DNA of 64,000 nucleotides, from positions 37,224,321 to 37,288,320 of the forward strand of contig NC_031985.2 of the NCBI RefSeq assembly GCF_001858045.2, read 5' to 3'. The stretch is from Oreochromis niloticus (Eukaryota; Chordata; Actinopteri; Cichliformes; Cichlidae). A model generated the notes under the pieces. The model was not told where the DNA came from, did no database searches, and was given only the letters and a program-made list of their open reading frames with translations. Of the stretch, positions 30,634-42,056 are shown in pieces. Position 1 is the first letter of the stretch; the number at the start of each line of letters is the position of its first letter. The translations under genes were made by a program, and so were the position numbers.

Positions 30634-31030
30634 CCCTAGAACACTATCGCTGGGTGATTTTCACCCGAGCAAATACATTTACATGATTTCTCTCTCCTGC
30701 AGCTGTGAGTGTGTCAAGGAGACTGTGCCTTCACCAGGGAAGTCACAAATGTCCCAGGAATGGGTGGATCAAAGACCAGCTTTCCAGTGTCATTGGGGTT
30801 TTTTAAGGAATTTTTTTTGTTCTTGAATTCCAGATTTTTCTGTAATTTTGGTGTATTATTTTAGGGTCCCCCCATGACACTTTTTTTTCATTTTGTTAGA
30901 CATGGCACAGTTGAAAGTAAAAGCAGACCACTCTAATTTGTCATGTGTTGTCATTTTTTGATATATTTTGATGACAAGTACTTTTTTGTTGGTCATATTA
31001 TATTGGGTAAAAATCACTAGTGTTCTAGGG
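30634..31030. mobile_element. piggyBac-type MITE
   Basis: The element is 397 bases long. Its ends are CCCTAGAACACTA at the left and the inverse TAGTGTTCTAGGG at the right, each followed inward by a GTGATTTT-type extension. TTAA flanks it on both sides (30630-30633 and 31031-31034). TTAA target duplication and CCCT-type ends are diagnostic of the piggyBac superfamily. It contains no transposase frame, so it is non-autonomous. Confidence 0.9.
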
Positions 31031-31199
31031 TTAAACACACACACTGACTAACAGATTTATTAGACTGCTTGCCATAAAACAAGTGAATTGCTCTAATGCG
31101 GACTCTTTCCTTTGAGTTGATGTGAGTTCTCAACATTTTACCATGTTGAACAAGAGTCAGGAATTTCAAAATGAATTATTTACATTTTTATAACCAGAT

Positions 31200-31690
31200 T
31201 TGAGCAACAACCTGAAGCTGAACATGCTTAAGACTGTAGAGATGATAGTGGACTTCAGGAGACATCCCTCAACACTACTCCCTCTTACCATATCAGGCAG
31301 CCCGGTGTCTACTGTGAAGATCTTCAAGTTCCTGGGTATTACCATCTCCCAGGACCTGAGGTGGGAGAAGTACAGTCTTCCACAGGAGGTGCTGATCCAG
31401 TTCTACACTGCAGTCATTGAGTCTGTCCTGTGCTCCTCCATCACAGTCTGATATGGAGCAGCCACTAAACAGTACAGGTGCAGACTGTACGGGCAGCAGA
31501 AAAGATCATCAGCACCCCCCTGCCCTCCATCCAGGACCTGTACCTCTGAGAAACTAGGAAACGGGCAGGGAAAATCATTACAGATGCCTCACACCCTGGA
31601 GACAGACTTTTTTGACCTCCTGCCTTCTGGCAGACAGTATCCGGTCTTTAAGTCTGATGTCATTAGCCGTGTCTGGGCCCAAACTCCGCT
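31200..31690 (+). pseudogene. L2-like LINE, C-terminal fragment
   Basis: Reads LNMLKTVEMIVDFRRHPST, KIFKFLGITISQDLRWEKY, then LPQEVLIQFYTAVIESVLCS. After stops it continues with GQQKRSSAPPCPPSRTC-type and GKIITDASHPGDRLF-type C-terminal LINE statements in shifted frames. About 15 residues appear to be missing between WEKY and LPQE. It is 5'-truncated and inactive. Confidence 0.75.
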
Positions 31691-31989
31691 GCAGGTCCAT
31701 AAGCCAAACGATCACTGCAGGATTACTAAGAGTTAAAAACTGTCTAAACATCCAGGCATCCATGAAAACGGAATTTATTAAACTTAACGGAGTTAGAAGT
31801 TAGCAGGGAGTGCTCGCTAGTTTCCATCTAAATATAATATAGCCTGTCCTGACTGAGGGATTTCTGAAACAAATTAAGACGTACAGCTCTGTTATCACTT
31901 CCGACATAAATAAAGACAGGAAAGTAAACAGCAGTGACATTTGTAGGGTTACTTTAGTTTGGCTAGCTGGTATATAACGATGTCCAGTC

Positions 31990-33150
31990 CATTTACCATT
32001 TACCTTAATTGAAAATGTGTGTGGGATCATATGGTCTATTTGTCTTGTCTGCAGTTTTGTAAGGAAAATGCAGGATGGATTTGTAGAGAGTTTCAAGATC
32101 AAAATATTTATTAGATATTAGCAATGCCAAACAGTGTGCAAGATCCAGTGGCACTATGCTCTTAAAAAGGTTGTACATAATATCTGGAGGATAACCGTTG
32201 TGAACACTAAAGTGGGCAACATTTTCACTGATAACACAAGGTTTTTTCACCTTAAAACACCTTGTACCAGTCTCATGAGCTGATTTTACATGAGAGTTAT
32301 TTTGTCCTGAGCATGAATGCACTCGATTTTACTTCTTTTGTTTGGATTTCAGTTCGGGTTGTTCTGCAAAATCAGCAAATGTAACCACCAGAAAAGCTCT
32401 CAGTAAAACCAGCTATACTGTGAGCCCCCAGATTATCTGCTACAACAACCTGAATTTTGCCTTTGAGACACCTGCCTTTTAAGGGAATGAAAACTCCCTC
32501 TTTCTCCAGAAGAAGAAGCGGTTGAAAGGAACGGTCATAACCATACTTCTTCACATTATCAGTTTTACACAAGACTGCCAACTAAATTCATGGTAGTGAT
32601 AAATGTGAACCTATAGGCAAATTTCTCACAGTCCAGTAGATGCCACAACGTTTATATTTCCTGCGAGAGGTACCCAGAGGATTGCATATCTCAAACAATG
32701 AAATTCTTATTTTAATGCCAAAAAACAAAGTATGAACCATCCTGAGAAGATCTGTAAGTATGGTGTTCACCAGTCCCCCTATTACTCTTCTGGGCTCTGT
32801 GATTTTCAGCTAACCTGTCCAATACATTTTTCCTGACAAAGTGGTGCTGCAAAGACCTCAGTACAGGCACGTACTGAAAACACATTTTTTCCTTGGCATC
32901 AAGAATGTACTCAGTGTGTTCTACATTGTTAAAGCTTTCTTTATAACACTGATTGCAGATGTAGGTTGCGCTCAGGGGTCCCTCTTTCTCTATCGCTTTG
33001 AGCAATGGGTTAGATGTGAAGATAGCAGTGGCTACCTCTTCTGGACCTTTCAGTTGTGACACAGGTCCAGGTGCAGGGCCTGGGGTTGCCTGGTTTCTGG
33101 CTGGGTCCCCCCATGCACAGGGGTGGTCGCTAGGTTGCACCAGTTGGCAG
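31990..33150 (-). pseudogene. EnSpm/CACTA-like transposase relic
   Basis: Four minus-strand open pieces line up with the better copy at 47-49.8 kb. CFQYVPVLRSLQHHF parallels FYYIPLIESLKQLL. FEICNPLGTSRRKYK parallels IEMCNPLGSRASVNK. IQVVVADNLGAHSIAGF parallels AVVAVCGDTLAQHELAGF. PPDIMYNLFKSIVPLDL parallels PQDIMHVILEGVAPMEI. Order and spacing are kept, but frames shift at least three times and several key residues differ. It is an older, dead member of the same superfamily, in the opposite orientation. Confidence 0.7.
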
Positions 33151-33235
33151 ATACATTGTATATTTCAATTTGTGCTCCATCCTGTTATTATATTTTCTTC
33201 CCCCTTACCTCTTTTCCCCTCCTGCCTCTTAGCTT

Positions 33236-33305
33236 GGACATACTATGCATATTATACTATAGTATATTACATATAATATAATATGATATAATATAATAGT
33301 AACTG
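33236..33305. repeat. TA-rich low-complexity run
   Basis: ATATAATATAATATGATATA-type sequence with no coding content. Confidence 0.7.
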
Positions 33306-33539
33306 AAATAACACAAAAAATAATCAGATAATAAATGCATAAACAAGAGGAAACTATAGAAAATTTATAAAGCACGTCTATATTTGGCACAACAGTGCAT
33401 TCAGAAAATTCTAATTGCAAAAGCTGCCAGACAGAATTAAAAAAAAGAACAACAGAAAAACAAAACAAAAAAATGGCTTTCTGAATAGTTTTGCACTGCA
33501 GAGGGCCAGCTTTTTCATGCAGGCCTGACCCTGTCAAGG

Positions 33540-33705
33540 GCTGGCTGTGTAGCAGGCAAGGTGAGGACCCAAGTGCAGGACTCTGCAAACAAAACAGGTT
33601 TATTGAACTTAAAAACAGCTTAATTGCTGGGAGATATAAACTAAGATACAAAACACAAAACTCTTGACAAGGCATGAGTCAGGAACATGAAACTTGAAGC
33701 TAGAC
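33540..33705 (-). repeat. LTR (R-U5) fragment
   Basis: Minus strand: AATAAACCTGTTTTGTTTGC, then GCACTTGGGTCCTCACC. This polyadenylation signal plus TTGGGTCC layout matches the U5 part of the solo LTR at 34.6-35.2 kb. No internal region accompanies it. Confidence 0.5.
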
Positions 33706-33708
33706 GCT

Positions 33709-34275
33709 AGAGATGGACCGATCCGATATTACGTATCAGTCCGATACTGACCTAAATTACTGGATCGGATATCGGAGAGAAATAAAAAAATGTAATGCGA
33801 TCCATTAAATATCACAAAAGCACTTCACAAAACTTGTGACATGGCGTAACTCAGCACATAACCTTAGCACGTGGGAGCAGTATGCATCACGTGATAGAGC
33901 GGCTGTGGTGTGCGAGACCTGTCGGTGGTGTGGTTGAGCATTTGGAGCCGGAATTTCATCTCCGAGAAAGTTATCCCAGAGAGAAGTAAAGCAAGTGTGT
34001 AAGTTCATCTCTGAATGTTTGTAAAGCATTCCCAGGTTAAGCTTATGACTGCCTCTCATTCTCTCCCCCTCCCTCTCCTGCTGCTACTTCAATCATGAAA
34101 CTGATCAATGATCAGCTGATCGGCATTTCTGTCGTGAGTCCGTCTCTCTTGTTTGTTTATTGCCCATTTTGCGCCAGAAAGAGGAAACTAGCGGCTGAAC
34201 AACAGCAGCACGTTTAAGCTTGATAAGCCGTTGTTAGAATTTATTTAAGATTACTTTCTACACCAGGATGTGGTA
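33709..34275 (+). repeat. hAT-like transposon end
   Basis: Starts TAGAGATGGACCGATCCGAT and continues with GATCGGATATCGG, the typical outer sequence of fish hAT-type transposons. A matching inverted end and an 8-base duplication were not found, and no transposase frame is present, so it is probably truncated. A CAGGGGCGGGTCTAG-type element starts at about 34281. Confidence 0.5.
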
Positions 34276-34614
34276 AATGTGCAGGGGCGGGTCTAGCAAA
34301 GTTTTGCCGGGGGGCAGGTAGGGCATTAACAGGGAACAGGGGGGTACAAAGACCTACTTTTCTTTCTTATTCTCATTTAAAATGTCTAGCTTTTAATAAA
34401 TAATTATCTGAATCTCACACCCAAAGTTTTAATCTGATGTAAAATGTATAGAAGTCCATTACTGAATATAGTAACTATTAAGTCTAATATATACCCTAGT
34501 AAGCTATAGTACGTTTTCCTTTGGGAAGGTACCATCTGTGCAGTCTGCAGTTCTGTTGAAGAAAGATGTTGAATCTATTTAATTATTGTAGAAAAAATAA
34601 TTGATTTCTGTGCA

Positions 34615-35183
34615 TGTCATGATCCTGGGTCCTTTTGACCCAGTGTTTTGTGTTTTCTTTTATTGTGATTTTGGTGCTGTTCTTCCTCTGTTTAGTGTTT
34701 ATTCTGTTCTGCCATGTTTTCCTTTGTTAAGTCTGCGTTTCTTAGTCTGTGTCCTTGCATGTGTAAGTTCCTGTTTTACTGTGAAGGTCTGCGTCTTATG
34801 TGAGTGTGTTCTCTTTACGTTTCCCCTGCTTCGTCAGCTGTGATGTCTTCCAGGTGTGTTCCCCTCCTGTTTCCCATCCCCTGATTCCAGGCATGTGTAT
34901 TTATAGTGCGTGTTACTTCGTCCTCGTTGCTGGTTTGTCTGTGTTGTTCACCTCGGTCTTCCTGCGTCTCTCCGTCCGTCTCTCTGTGTATTTCCCCGTA
35001 CCTCCCTGCATCTTCGTTCAGGTTTGTTTTGTTAGCTCTGCCCAGTTTAGGTTTTCCAGTTTCATGTTCACCCGCCATTGCTGTTTGTATCCACTCCTGT
35101 TAATAAATACTCACCTGCATCAGAGCTGCCGCATTTTGGGTCCTTTCTACAAACTCCACACGTCTGCCACATCGGACGTGACA
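34615..35183 (+). mobile_element. Solo LTR, Gypsy-type
   Basis: This is a 569-base LTR beginning TGTCATGATCC and ending GGACGTGACA, so the ends TGTCA and TGACA are inverted repeats. The flanks carry an identical 5-base duplication, GTGCA, at 34610-34614 and 35184-35188. TATA-like GTATTTATAG is near 34900 and AATAAA is at 35102-35107, giving U3-R-U5 in order. The absence of internal sequence and the intact duplication indicate LTR-LTR recombination after insertion. It appears to have landed inside an older DNA repeat. Confidence 0.9.
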
Positions 35184-35189
35184 GTGCAT

Positions 35190-37497
35190 TTTTTTTTTAC
35201 AAGTGCATTAAATTAAAGTTGATTACATCGATGAAGCATCACGAGGCAGAGGGTGCGAGGTGGTTCCTTTTTTTTTTTTTGCTGGGAGTTGACAACCCTA
35301 TTAGTTAGGTTGTTTAATATTTCTGCTAACTACTCTTTAAAATGCCAGAATAGAAAGGAGAAAAGTCTGTTTTTCTTTGCTTCAGTTTGTGTGTGTGTGT
35401 GGATAAAACGATTTATTGTGTAGGCTAAAAACTACAAGTAATCACAGTTACATCACGATTCTTAAAAACATTGCAATAACCTGAACATGGACAGTTATAG
35501 AACTGAATACTATATGCTGAATACATCAGGTATTAAAGATAATTGAAAAAGAGTAATGGTTCTTTGTGAATTTAAAGTGTTGTGATACAATGCTTTGTCC
35601 TGCATTGTCACTATGGTAACAATACACTCAGTGAATGTGCTCACTGTGACTGTCAGCAAGATTGGCCTGAAATTAATTTCCAAGATTTCACAAATGAGTT
35701 GATTAGCATAAGATGGAATGGATTCCGTTGGTACAAGCAGATAAAGGGAGCGTTGATAATGGAGATGATTTTTGCTCATAATTCAAGCTTCTGGATTCTA
35801 GACATCCTGCAAGACATCCACATCATGCAGAATCTCATGGGAAAACTTACTGTTTTCTAATAGACACATGCCAGCAGTTTTCATCAAATAAGTCTCGCCA
35901 TAATCTTTTCAATCATTTATGCCCTGCATGTTGAATGAAGAGTGAGGATTACCAAAGCTTTGTTGCAGCCCTTAGCGTGGAATAACAGTTTAAATTCACA
36001 AAAGCCTAAATTACTTTTTTCACTATATCTGACGTTATGATCTATACTTGTGTCAACTTTCTGCCAGACAGAAAGGAGCTTTGCAAATTTTCAATCATTT
36101 CCATTGTGATGGTTTTCTGTTTAATCCAGCAATTTTCACAATCCGGATTATCTTATCATCTCCCTCCTGATAAACAGAAGTCAGTTTTCATATACACTAT
36201 CCAGGCCAGAAATAATCACACCAACCCCAGCGAACCTTTTGTGAATCTAGTGTCATGACCTAGTTTTTGCCACATTTACTTTGCTGCATTTTTATTATCC
36301 CACTAATGTCATTGTGTGTGTGTGTGTGTGTGTATTGTGTTCAGAAAAAGTGGGGTCAGTGTTTTATCTAATTGCACAGTTTGACTTTCAGCAATTGGTT
36401 ACCTGTAATTTCCATTATATCCATAGCAGGTTATCTTGTTAATAGTGTTGTAGCTGCACATGACATTATATAGTGTAGCTGCCTTGAAAAGGGGGATTAA
36501 AGGGGCACACCTTAAAGCAGCTTACAAGTTTCTTCCTTTAAAAAAAACATCCTCCTTGCAGCTGAGACATCTTACTTTATTGCTGGTTTCACATCATTAT
36601 TCAAACAGAAGCAGACTCAGGGAAGGACAGCCATTTGCTGCAACTGGTGGGGGATGAGGTGAGGAAGAAAGCACAAAAAACACACATTTCTCATAATTTA
36701 TAGCCAGGAAATACATGGCTTGACAGAAGTCAGCCTAAGGTCTGAGCAGTAAGTAGTCATTAATAATTTTTTTACTAATAAAATTTTAACCATTAGCGAA
36801 AGAAATAAGCAATCTGTCATTAATTAGAGTACAACTATCAGGTCAACCTGGTTTGCAACTGCTGCAGTCTCACGCATTGTTAAATCCAGTATGTAATCCA
36901 TCAACACTCACAGTTTACAACAGCTAAGATCCATTCAACGGCTCTGGGTTGAACCCGCTTGAGAGATGCTTAGCTGTGATTGATTTTTACAATTAGTTTA
37001 GTCAGACTGAGAAAGAAATGTTTCAGAGGTGACATCGCCCCTGCTAACGTGTGACAAACAGATGCCTGAATACACCTGCCCTGTGATAAACAATTGAGAT
37101 CTGGAGATACTCAAATAACATTCAGAGTTGGTGCCTGGAACCATGAACTTGATTGCTCCATTCACGACAGGTGAATTGATGGCTTGAGCAACTAGACTCC
37201 ACGCACAAGCGGGTCAGTAAACCCAGAAGCCATTTAATACCTGCCCAGCTTTGTTGTATTTAATCTACTTTTCTTACCTCGGTAAATGTTAGAAAGCTCC
37301 ATAAAAATAAATAATAAAATACATTTTATATTACAGATTAAAGTTTTATTTAATTTTTTTATGATAAATTCTGCTGCTTCTAATTAAACAAATTAAGGCT
37401 GCAGATTATTAGTGTGACAGTTATGACAGATTTGTCATAACTGCAGATTTGTCATGCTTCTTACATTCACTTAAGAAATCTGGCTTTTACAGTAGAA

Positions 37498-37533
<36 letters not shown>

Positions 37534-37939
37534 GTTGATGTTGTTGTATATCAAATAGCTTCAGTTTTTATATTTTCCTGTTTAAACACGATTAATTTAT
37601 TTTGTTTTTTAATAAGTTTTTTCTTTTTTTCCAAGACAAAGACTAGTACAACAGAATGAAAGGTAAAAGTGAAAGCATCCAGCCAGGTGGCAAGATACAA
37701 CATGATACAAAATAAGATAAAGGGGAAATAAAACACAGAGTTTCAAAAAACTTATGCATTTTTTTTAAACTGCCTTGTTGTTACAAGGATTCCATTAAAT
37801 GTTAAAGACAGAAGGTTCTAAGATTAGTGAGTCAATTCACCAGTGGACCTCCAATCAAATTACTGAGGATCGTAACTGAAGCTAACTAATGCTGGTGAAT
37901 GTTCTATAATGATATCACAATGCTTTCAACTCGCATTTT
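35190..37939. other. No gene recognised; two microsatellites
   Basis: No convincing frames. GT repeats lie at about 36312-36334 and ATT repeats at 37500-37536. The stretch 35.5-36.3 kb has two frames above 70 codons without recognisable motifs. Confidence 0.4.
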
Positions 37940-38180
37940 CGACTGTAGCTTAGGATGTAGCACAGGTCATCTACTAATTGGAAGGTTGGTGGTTTGATCC
38001 CTGGCTGCTCCAGTCACACTAACTCTTCGATGCATCAATTGGAATCTGAATGTTAGCTAGAAAGCACTTAGGTGTAGGAAAAAAAAGTGTGAGGACGAAT
38101 GGGTGAACGAGGCATGTTGCATAAGGCATTTTGAGTGCTCACATAGAGTACAAGATCTAATCTATTTATTACCCATTATT
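37940..38180 (+). mobile_element. tRNA-derived SINE, diverged (AFC-like)
   Basis: A-box-like TAGCTTAGGATG and B-box GGTTTGATCCC keep pol III spacing. Downstream GAATGTTAGCTAGAAAGCAC and TTTTGAGTGCTCA match the 0.9-kb SINE. The central and 3' parts carry indels, so this copy is older. Confidence 0.75.
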
Positions 38181-39705
38181 TAGATGAACAAAGTCAAACT
38201 GACAAGATTTGGGAAAGTAGGAACACCTCCAGGTGTGCTGCAAAGAAATGATTGTACAGCTAGAGGAGAGTCCAGCAGGAGTGTTAATGGACTATTCCAC
38301 TGTACGTAGGATCTGAATGTTGCTTCACTGAATGAATGAATGAAGATGATAATGATAAAAACATTTATTTGTCACTTGTAGTTGCCTGCAGCAAAAATGG
38401 ACCTCTTCCAACCATACAGGAAGAGGTCCAATATAGACAGGTCAGAACAGGTACCATAAAGAAAAACAATGAAATGTACAACACAATAGGGGGATGGAGG
38501 AGAGAAAAAGAGAACTCTACTCAGGCTGAGCTCCTAATAGGGAATCAGTATGAGAACAGAAAATAAAGAACTCAGCAAAAAAAGCACATAAATCTTCACA
38601 CCATAACACCATGTAAACACATCATAAGCAACAGTCTTGGCCTTGGGTAGCCCATGAAGGAGATGGTTGTTTGGGTTTGAACGAACAACTGCATTCCAAT
38701 TTCAGTCTAAATGCCCATCACTGGTCATCAGGTCTCTCAATTCCCGTTGCAGAGCCGTGAGCTTCTCCAAGATCTTATCAATATTGCAGTCGTTCAATAA
38801 AGTCTGAGTACTCACGGCTTGCCCATTGTCAATCGTGTCATCCAGCCCTGTGGGGTTTTGAACAGCTGTAACCGCTTTCTTTGTTCTTCGATAAGCCAGG
38901 TCCGAGCCAGCTCCAAGCAGCCAGAACTCTGTTATCATTGTTCTGAATGATAAGGGTTGTCTGAGTAAATTTAAACGCACATGCACTGAAAAAAGAGAAT
39001 AGTTCATCCAACTTAAATGAATTGCTTCAATTGTTCAATTGGTAACAAGTCTTTCAATTAGGTTTATGCAAGTTAATCTATGAAGTTTGTTTAACTTGAC
39101 AAATTTAAGTCAGACTCATTCAAATCTTTCATTTCCTTTCAAATCCCTCTGACTTAACTTTATGGAAAGTCAACTCAAAGTTTTAAGTTGTTCCAAATCA
39201 AAAAACTAAATTATCCAAACGTATATCATCACTCTTATTATACTTAAAAAAAGAAAAAAAAAATTGAACGTAAATTATCTTAAATGTATGTTTAGCATGT
39301 TATGTCAGTTTTTCAAGTTGAAACATTTTTAATTTTATTGTAACAAAGTCACAAATTCTTGAGTTTTGCACAAAACCTTTAAACATACTAGACATTTACT
39401 TTTGTAGTTTCACAAGGGACATTTATGCTTGAGTGGGTTGTAAATATTTATAAATTCACTAGCTGGGCCAACATCCTCATTTTAGGTTTGACAGCGTTTT
39501 TAGTAGATAAAGGCGAATGGCTTAAACATGAATTGAGCTGCGGTTTGGGGAAGGCCTAGGAGAGAACTTGTGGTGGCTCCCGCACCTGGCAGATCCCCAA
39601 AGAAGGCATCCCCTAGAAGCAGTAATAACTGTGCGTTACGAATGTCAAACACCTCTGCAATAATATATATACATATATGTATTAAAAAAATTTAAAAAAT
39701 CTCCT
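38181..39705. other. No gene recognised
   Basis: A minus-strand 101-codon frame (38702-39007) includes an acidic C-terminus (LEKLTALQRELRDLMTSD) and follows a pyrimidine-rich TTTTTTCAG, so it could be a relic exon, but I do not recognise it. From 39.0 to 39.4 kb, CTTCAATTGTTCAA-type words suggest an old DNA repeat. Confidence 0.3.
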
Positions 39706-40110
39706 CTACCAGAGGCCTGGGATCTTGAGGGTCCTGTGCAGTATCTTAGCTGTTCCCAGGACTGCACTATTCTGGACAGAGATCTCCAATGTTGTTCCCG
39801 GGAACTGCTGGAGCCACTTGCCTAGCTTGGGAGTCACCGCACCTAGTGCTCCGATTACCACTGGGACCACTGTTGCCTTCACCCTCCACATCTTCTCGAG
39901 CTCTTCTCTGAGCCCTTTGTATTTCTCGAGCTTCTCGTGTTCCTTCTTCCTGATGTTGCTGTCATTCGGAACCGCTATGTCGATCACTACGGCCGTCTTC
40001 TTCTGTTTGTCAGTCACCACTATGTCCGGTTGGTAAGCCACCACCATTTTGTCCATCTGTATCTGGAAGTCCCACAGGATCTTAGCTCGGTCATTCTCCA
40101 CCACCCTCAA
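39706..40110 (-). pseudogene. RLE-type LINE, C-terminal endonuclease domain
   Basis: A 134-codon open frame, stop included: ENDRAKILWDFQIQMDK, then QPDIVVTDKQKKTAVVIDIA, then IRKKEHEKLEKYKGLREELE and VVPVVIGALGAVTPKLGKWL. PD, then a D within a hydrophobic strand, then K..KY fits a PD-(D/E)xK nuclease of RLE LINEs. It differs from the 25-kb element, so a second family is present. Its 5' side is cut by the tandem array at about 40111. The frame itself is intact, but the RT is absent. Confidence 0.75.
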
Positions 40111-40154
40111 CTGTTAGAGTGAGAGGAGCAAAAAAATTAATCTTAAAATATTTT

Positions 40155-40451
40155 TTAAAACTGCTGCTGTGTCCACGGTGTTTGCTCTACAGGTATGATT
40201 TTACCCTCAAAACGTAGCCATCGCTGTCCTCTTTCATTCAATGTGTTTACTATTGTACTAGGTGTTATGGTTCTTTCATAAATGTCACCAAAGCACAGCC
40301 TCCTCCCTCCAACTCCTCCATAGACTCTAATGTTAAAATGGCTCAGAAGGTTCGTTTGAAAATCAGAAGAGCATGGTGTTTTTACACTGTCACCACGTCC
40401 ATATAATAAACTCCACAGGCATGAAAACTGAGAATTAGGTAGACTGGACAT
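40155..40451 (-). CDS. 98-aa repeat-encoded ORF (array unit 1)
   Basis: Unrecognised protein, full length. Carries P26, T33, L35, R42, N72 and P92-W93. Asn at 72 is unique to this copy; the others have Asp or Gly. It begins in the same ATG context as the other copies and ends QQQF-stop. Confidence 0.35.
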   Translation of the reverse strand: MSSLPNSQFSCLWSLLYGRGDSVKTPCSSDFQTNLLSHFNIRVYGGVGGRRLCFGDIYERTITPSTIVNTLNERGQRWLRFEGKIIPVEQTPWTQQQF

Positions 40452-40666
40452 TGCTGCCGCTCACGGTGAAAGAATTTCGTCAATAGGACCTGTACTTTTC
40501 ATTTGGGAGCGATTTGTTTCGACCTGACTTTTCTGTTCATTTTAAGCAGCAAAAGTGAGGTGCATGTCTGTGCGCGTGTGTATGGAGCCAGTGGGTGCAG
40601 TCACTATAGCAACCAGGCTCACACCTGCCTGCCTGCCTAACGAGCTCTCTCTCACTCTGCCAATAT

Positions 40667-40774
40667 TCATCTTAAACACTTCTCTTTCAACTGCTGCTGT
40701 GTCCACAGTGTTTGCTCTACAGCCATCATTTTACCCTCAAAACGAAGCCATCGTTGTTCTCTTTCCAACAGCAT
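40667..40774 (-). other. 35-codon paralogue of the 98-aa C-terminus
   Basis: Reads MLLEREQRWLRFEGKMMAVE and ends QQQLKEKCLR-stop. Residues RWLRFEGK and VEQT.WTQQQ match the end of the 98-codon frame, so each unit contains an internal partial duplication. Equivalent frames occur in the units near 42.29, 43.77 and 45.27 kb, each keeping the frame. Confidence 0.5.
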
Positions 40775-41154
40775 GTCTTTCAAAGCTCAGAGATGTAAAC
40801 CTTTAAAAGTGTGTGGATCCAAGTGGAGGGATTACACTTTAGTCATTCAGTGATTCAAAGAATATTAACTTTTAATATTCATTCAGATGTTTTCTGACTC
40901 TAAATTTTCTGTTCTCATTTCTTAGGTTTTCCAAATTTTAATTTAAAAACTTTTCAGCTATTTTCCAACTTCTTTTGTGTGAACATCAGCTTTCAAAAGT
41001 TCTGCACTTTTGTTTTCAGGTTAAAAACTCTGTATTTTCCAGCTCATTCAACATTTTTATTTTTAACTTAAAATTCAGCAATTAATTGATTTCAGTGCAT
41101 ACATTCAGATTCAAGCATTCACACTGCAGTTTCTTCAGAAAATGCACTTTCTAG

Positions 41155-41240
41155 TTAGTGTGAATGCTTGTAAAAGCATTCACAGTATTGTTCTTCTAAT
41201 CTTTATTATTATTAGTGTGAATGCTTGTAAAAGCATTCAC
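41155..41240. repeat. Paired hairpins in unit 1
   Basis: Two copies of arms GTGAATGCTT and AAGCATTCAC around GTAA (about 41158-41181 and 41217-41240), each followed by AGTATTGTTCTTCTAATC. The repeat period is about 59 bases. Confidence 0.9.
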
Positions 41241-41759
41241 AGTATTGTTCTTCTAATCTTTATTCTATTTTATTATAGATTCCGTACGTTTTTTGTACTC
41301 TATCTCCTTCAAAACCGTTCAACTTAGAAAAACCATTCAAACACCGTTAGATTCCTCTTCTTTTGGACACGACTGCTTCTATTTTTCTCATTCATAACAT
41401 TTATATTTTTAAAATTATTCAACTTTTTTCAACAAAAATTTCCCATGTATTTCAATGGGGAGACCCTTCAAATCCTCATTCAACTTACTCATTTTCAAAC
41501 TGTATCTACTTCAACATACGTTGACATAGAGCTACCATTCAAACTTTAAAACGAAGACAAGACATTCAACTATTCAACTTGTATTTATCTTTTCAATATC
41601 TGTTATACTTTTTCTTCAGTTCCAGTTTAAGTTTCATGATGTTTTTTCAGCCGTTTCAGCGTTTATAATGGGTGTGTATGGGACGGAATGTTGGGGCTAG
41701 AGTGAGACAGCTCAACTGCTAGAGTGAGAGGAGCGAAAAAATTAATCTTAAAATATTTT

Positions 41760-42056
41760 TTAAAACTGCTGCTGTGTCCGCAGCGTTTGCTCTACAGGTA
41801 TGATTTTACCCTCAAAACGTAGCCATCGCTGTCCTCTTTCATCCAATGTGTTTACTATTGTGCTAGGTGTTATGGTTCTTTCATAAATGTCACCAAAGCA
41901 CAGACTCCTCCCTCCAACTCCTCCATAGACTCCAATGTTAAAGTGGCTCAGAAAGTTCCTTTGAAAATCAGAAGAGCATGGTGTCTTTACACTGTCACCA
42001 CGTCCATATAATAAACTCCACAGGCATGAAAACTGAGAATTAGGTAGACTGGACAT
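41760..42056 (-). CDS. 98-aa repeat-encoded ORF (array unit 2)
   Basis: Unrecognised protein, full length. It carries R33, F35, G42, L92 and R93, like copy B at 20.6 kb and unlike its array neighbours. Ser replaces Arg at 51. The unit lacks hairpins at the downstream site. Confidence 0.35.
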   Translation of the reverse strand: MSSLPNSQFSCLWSLLYGRGDSVKTPCSSDFQRNFLSHFNIGVYGGVGGRSLCFGDIYERTITPSTIVNTLDERGQRWLRFEGKIIPVEQTLRTQQQF

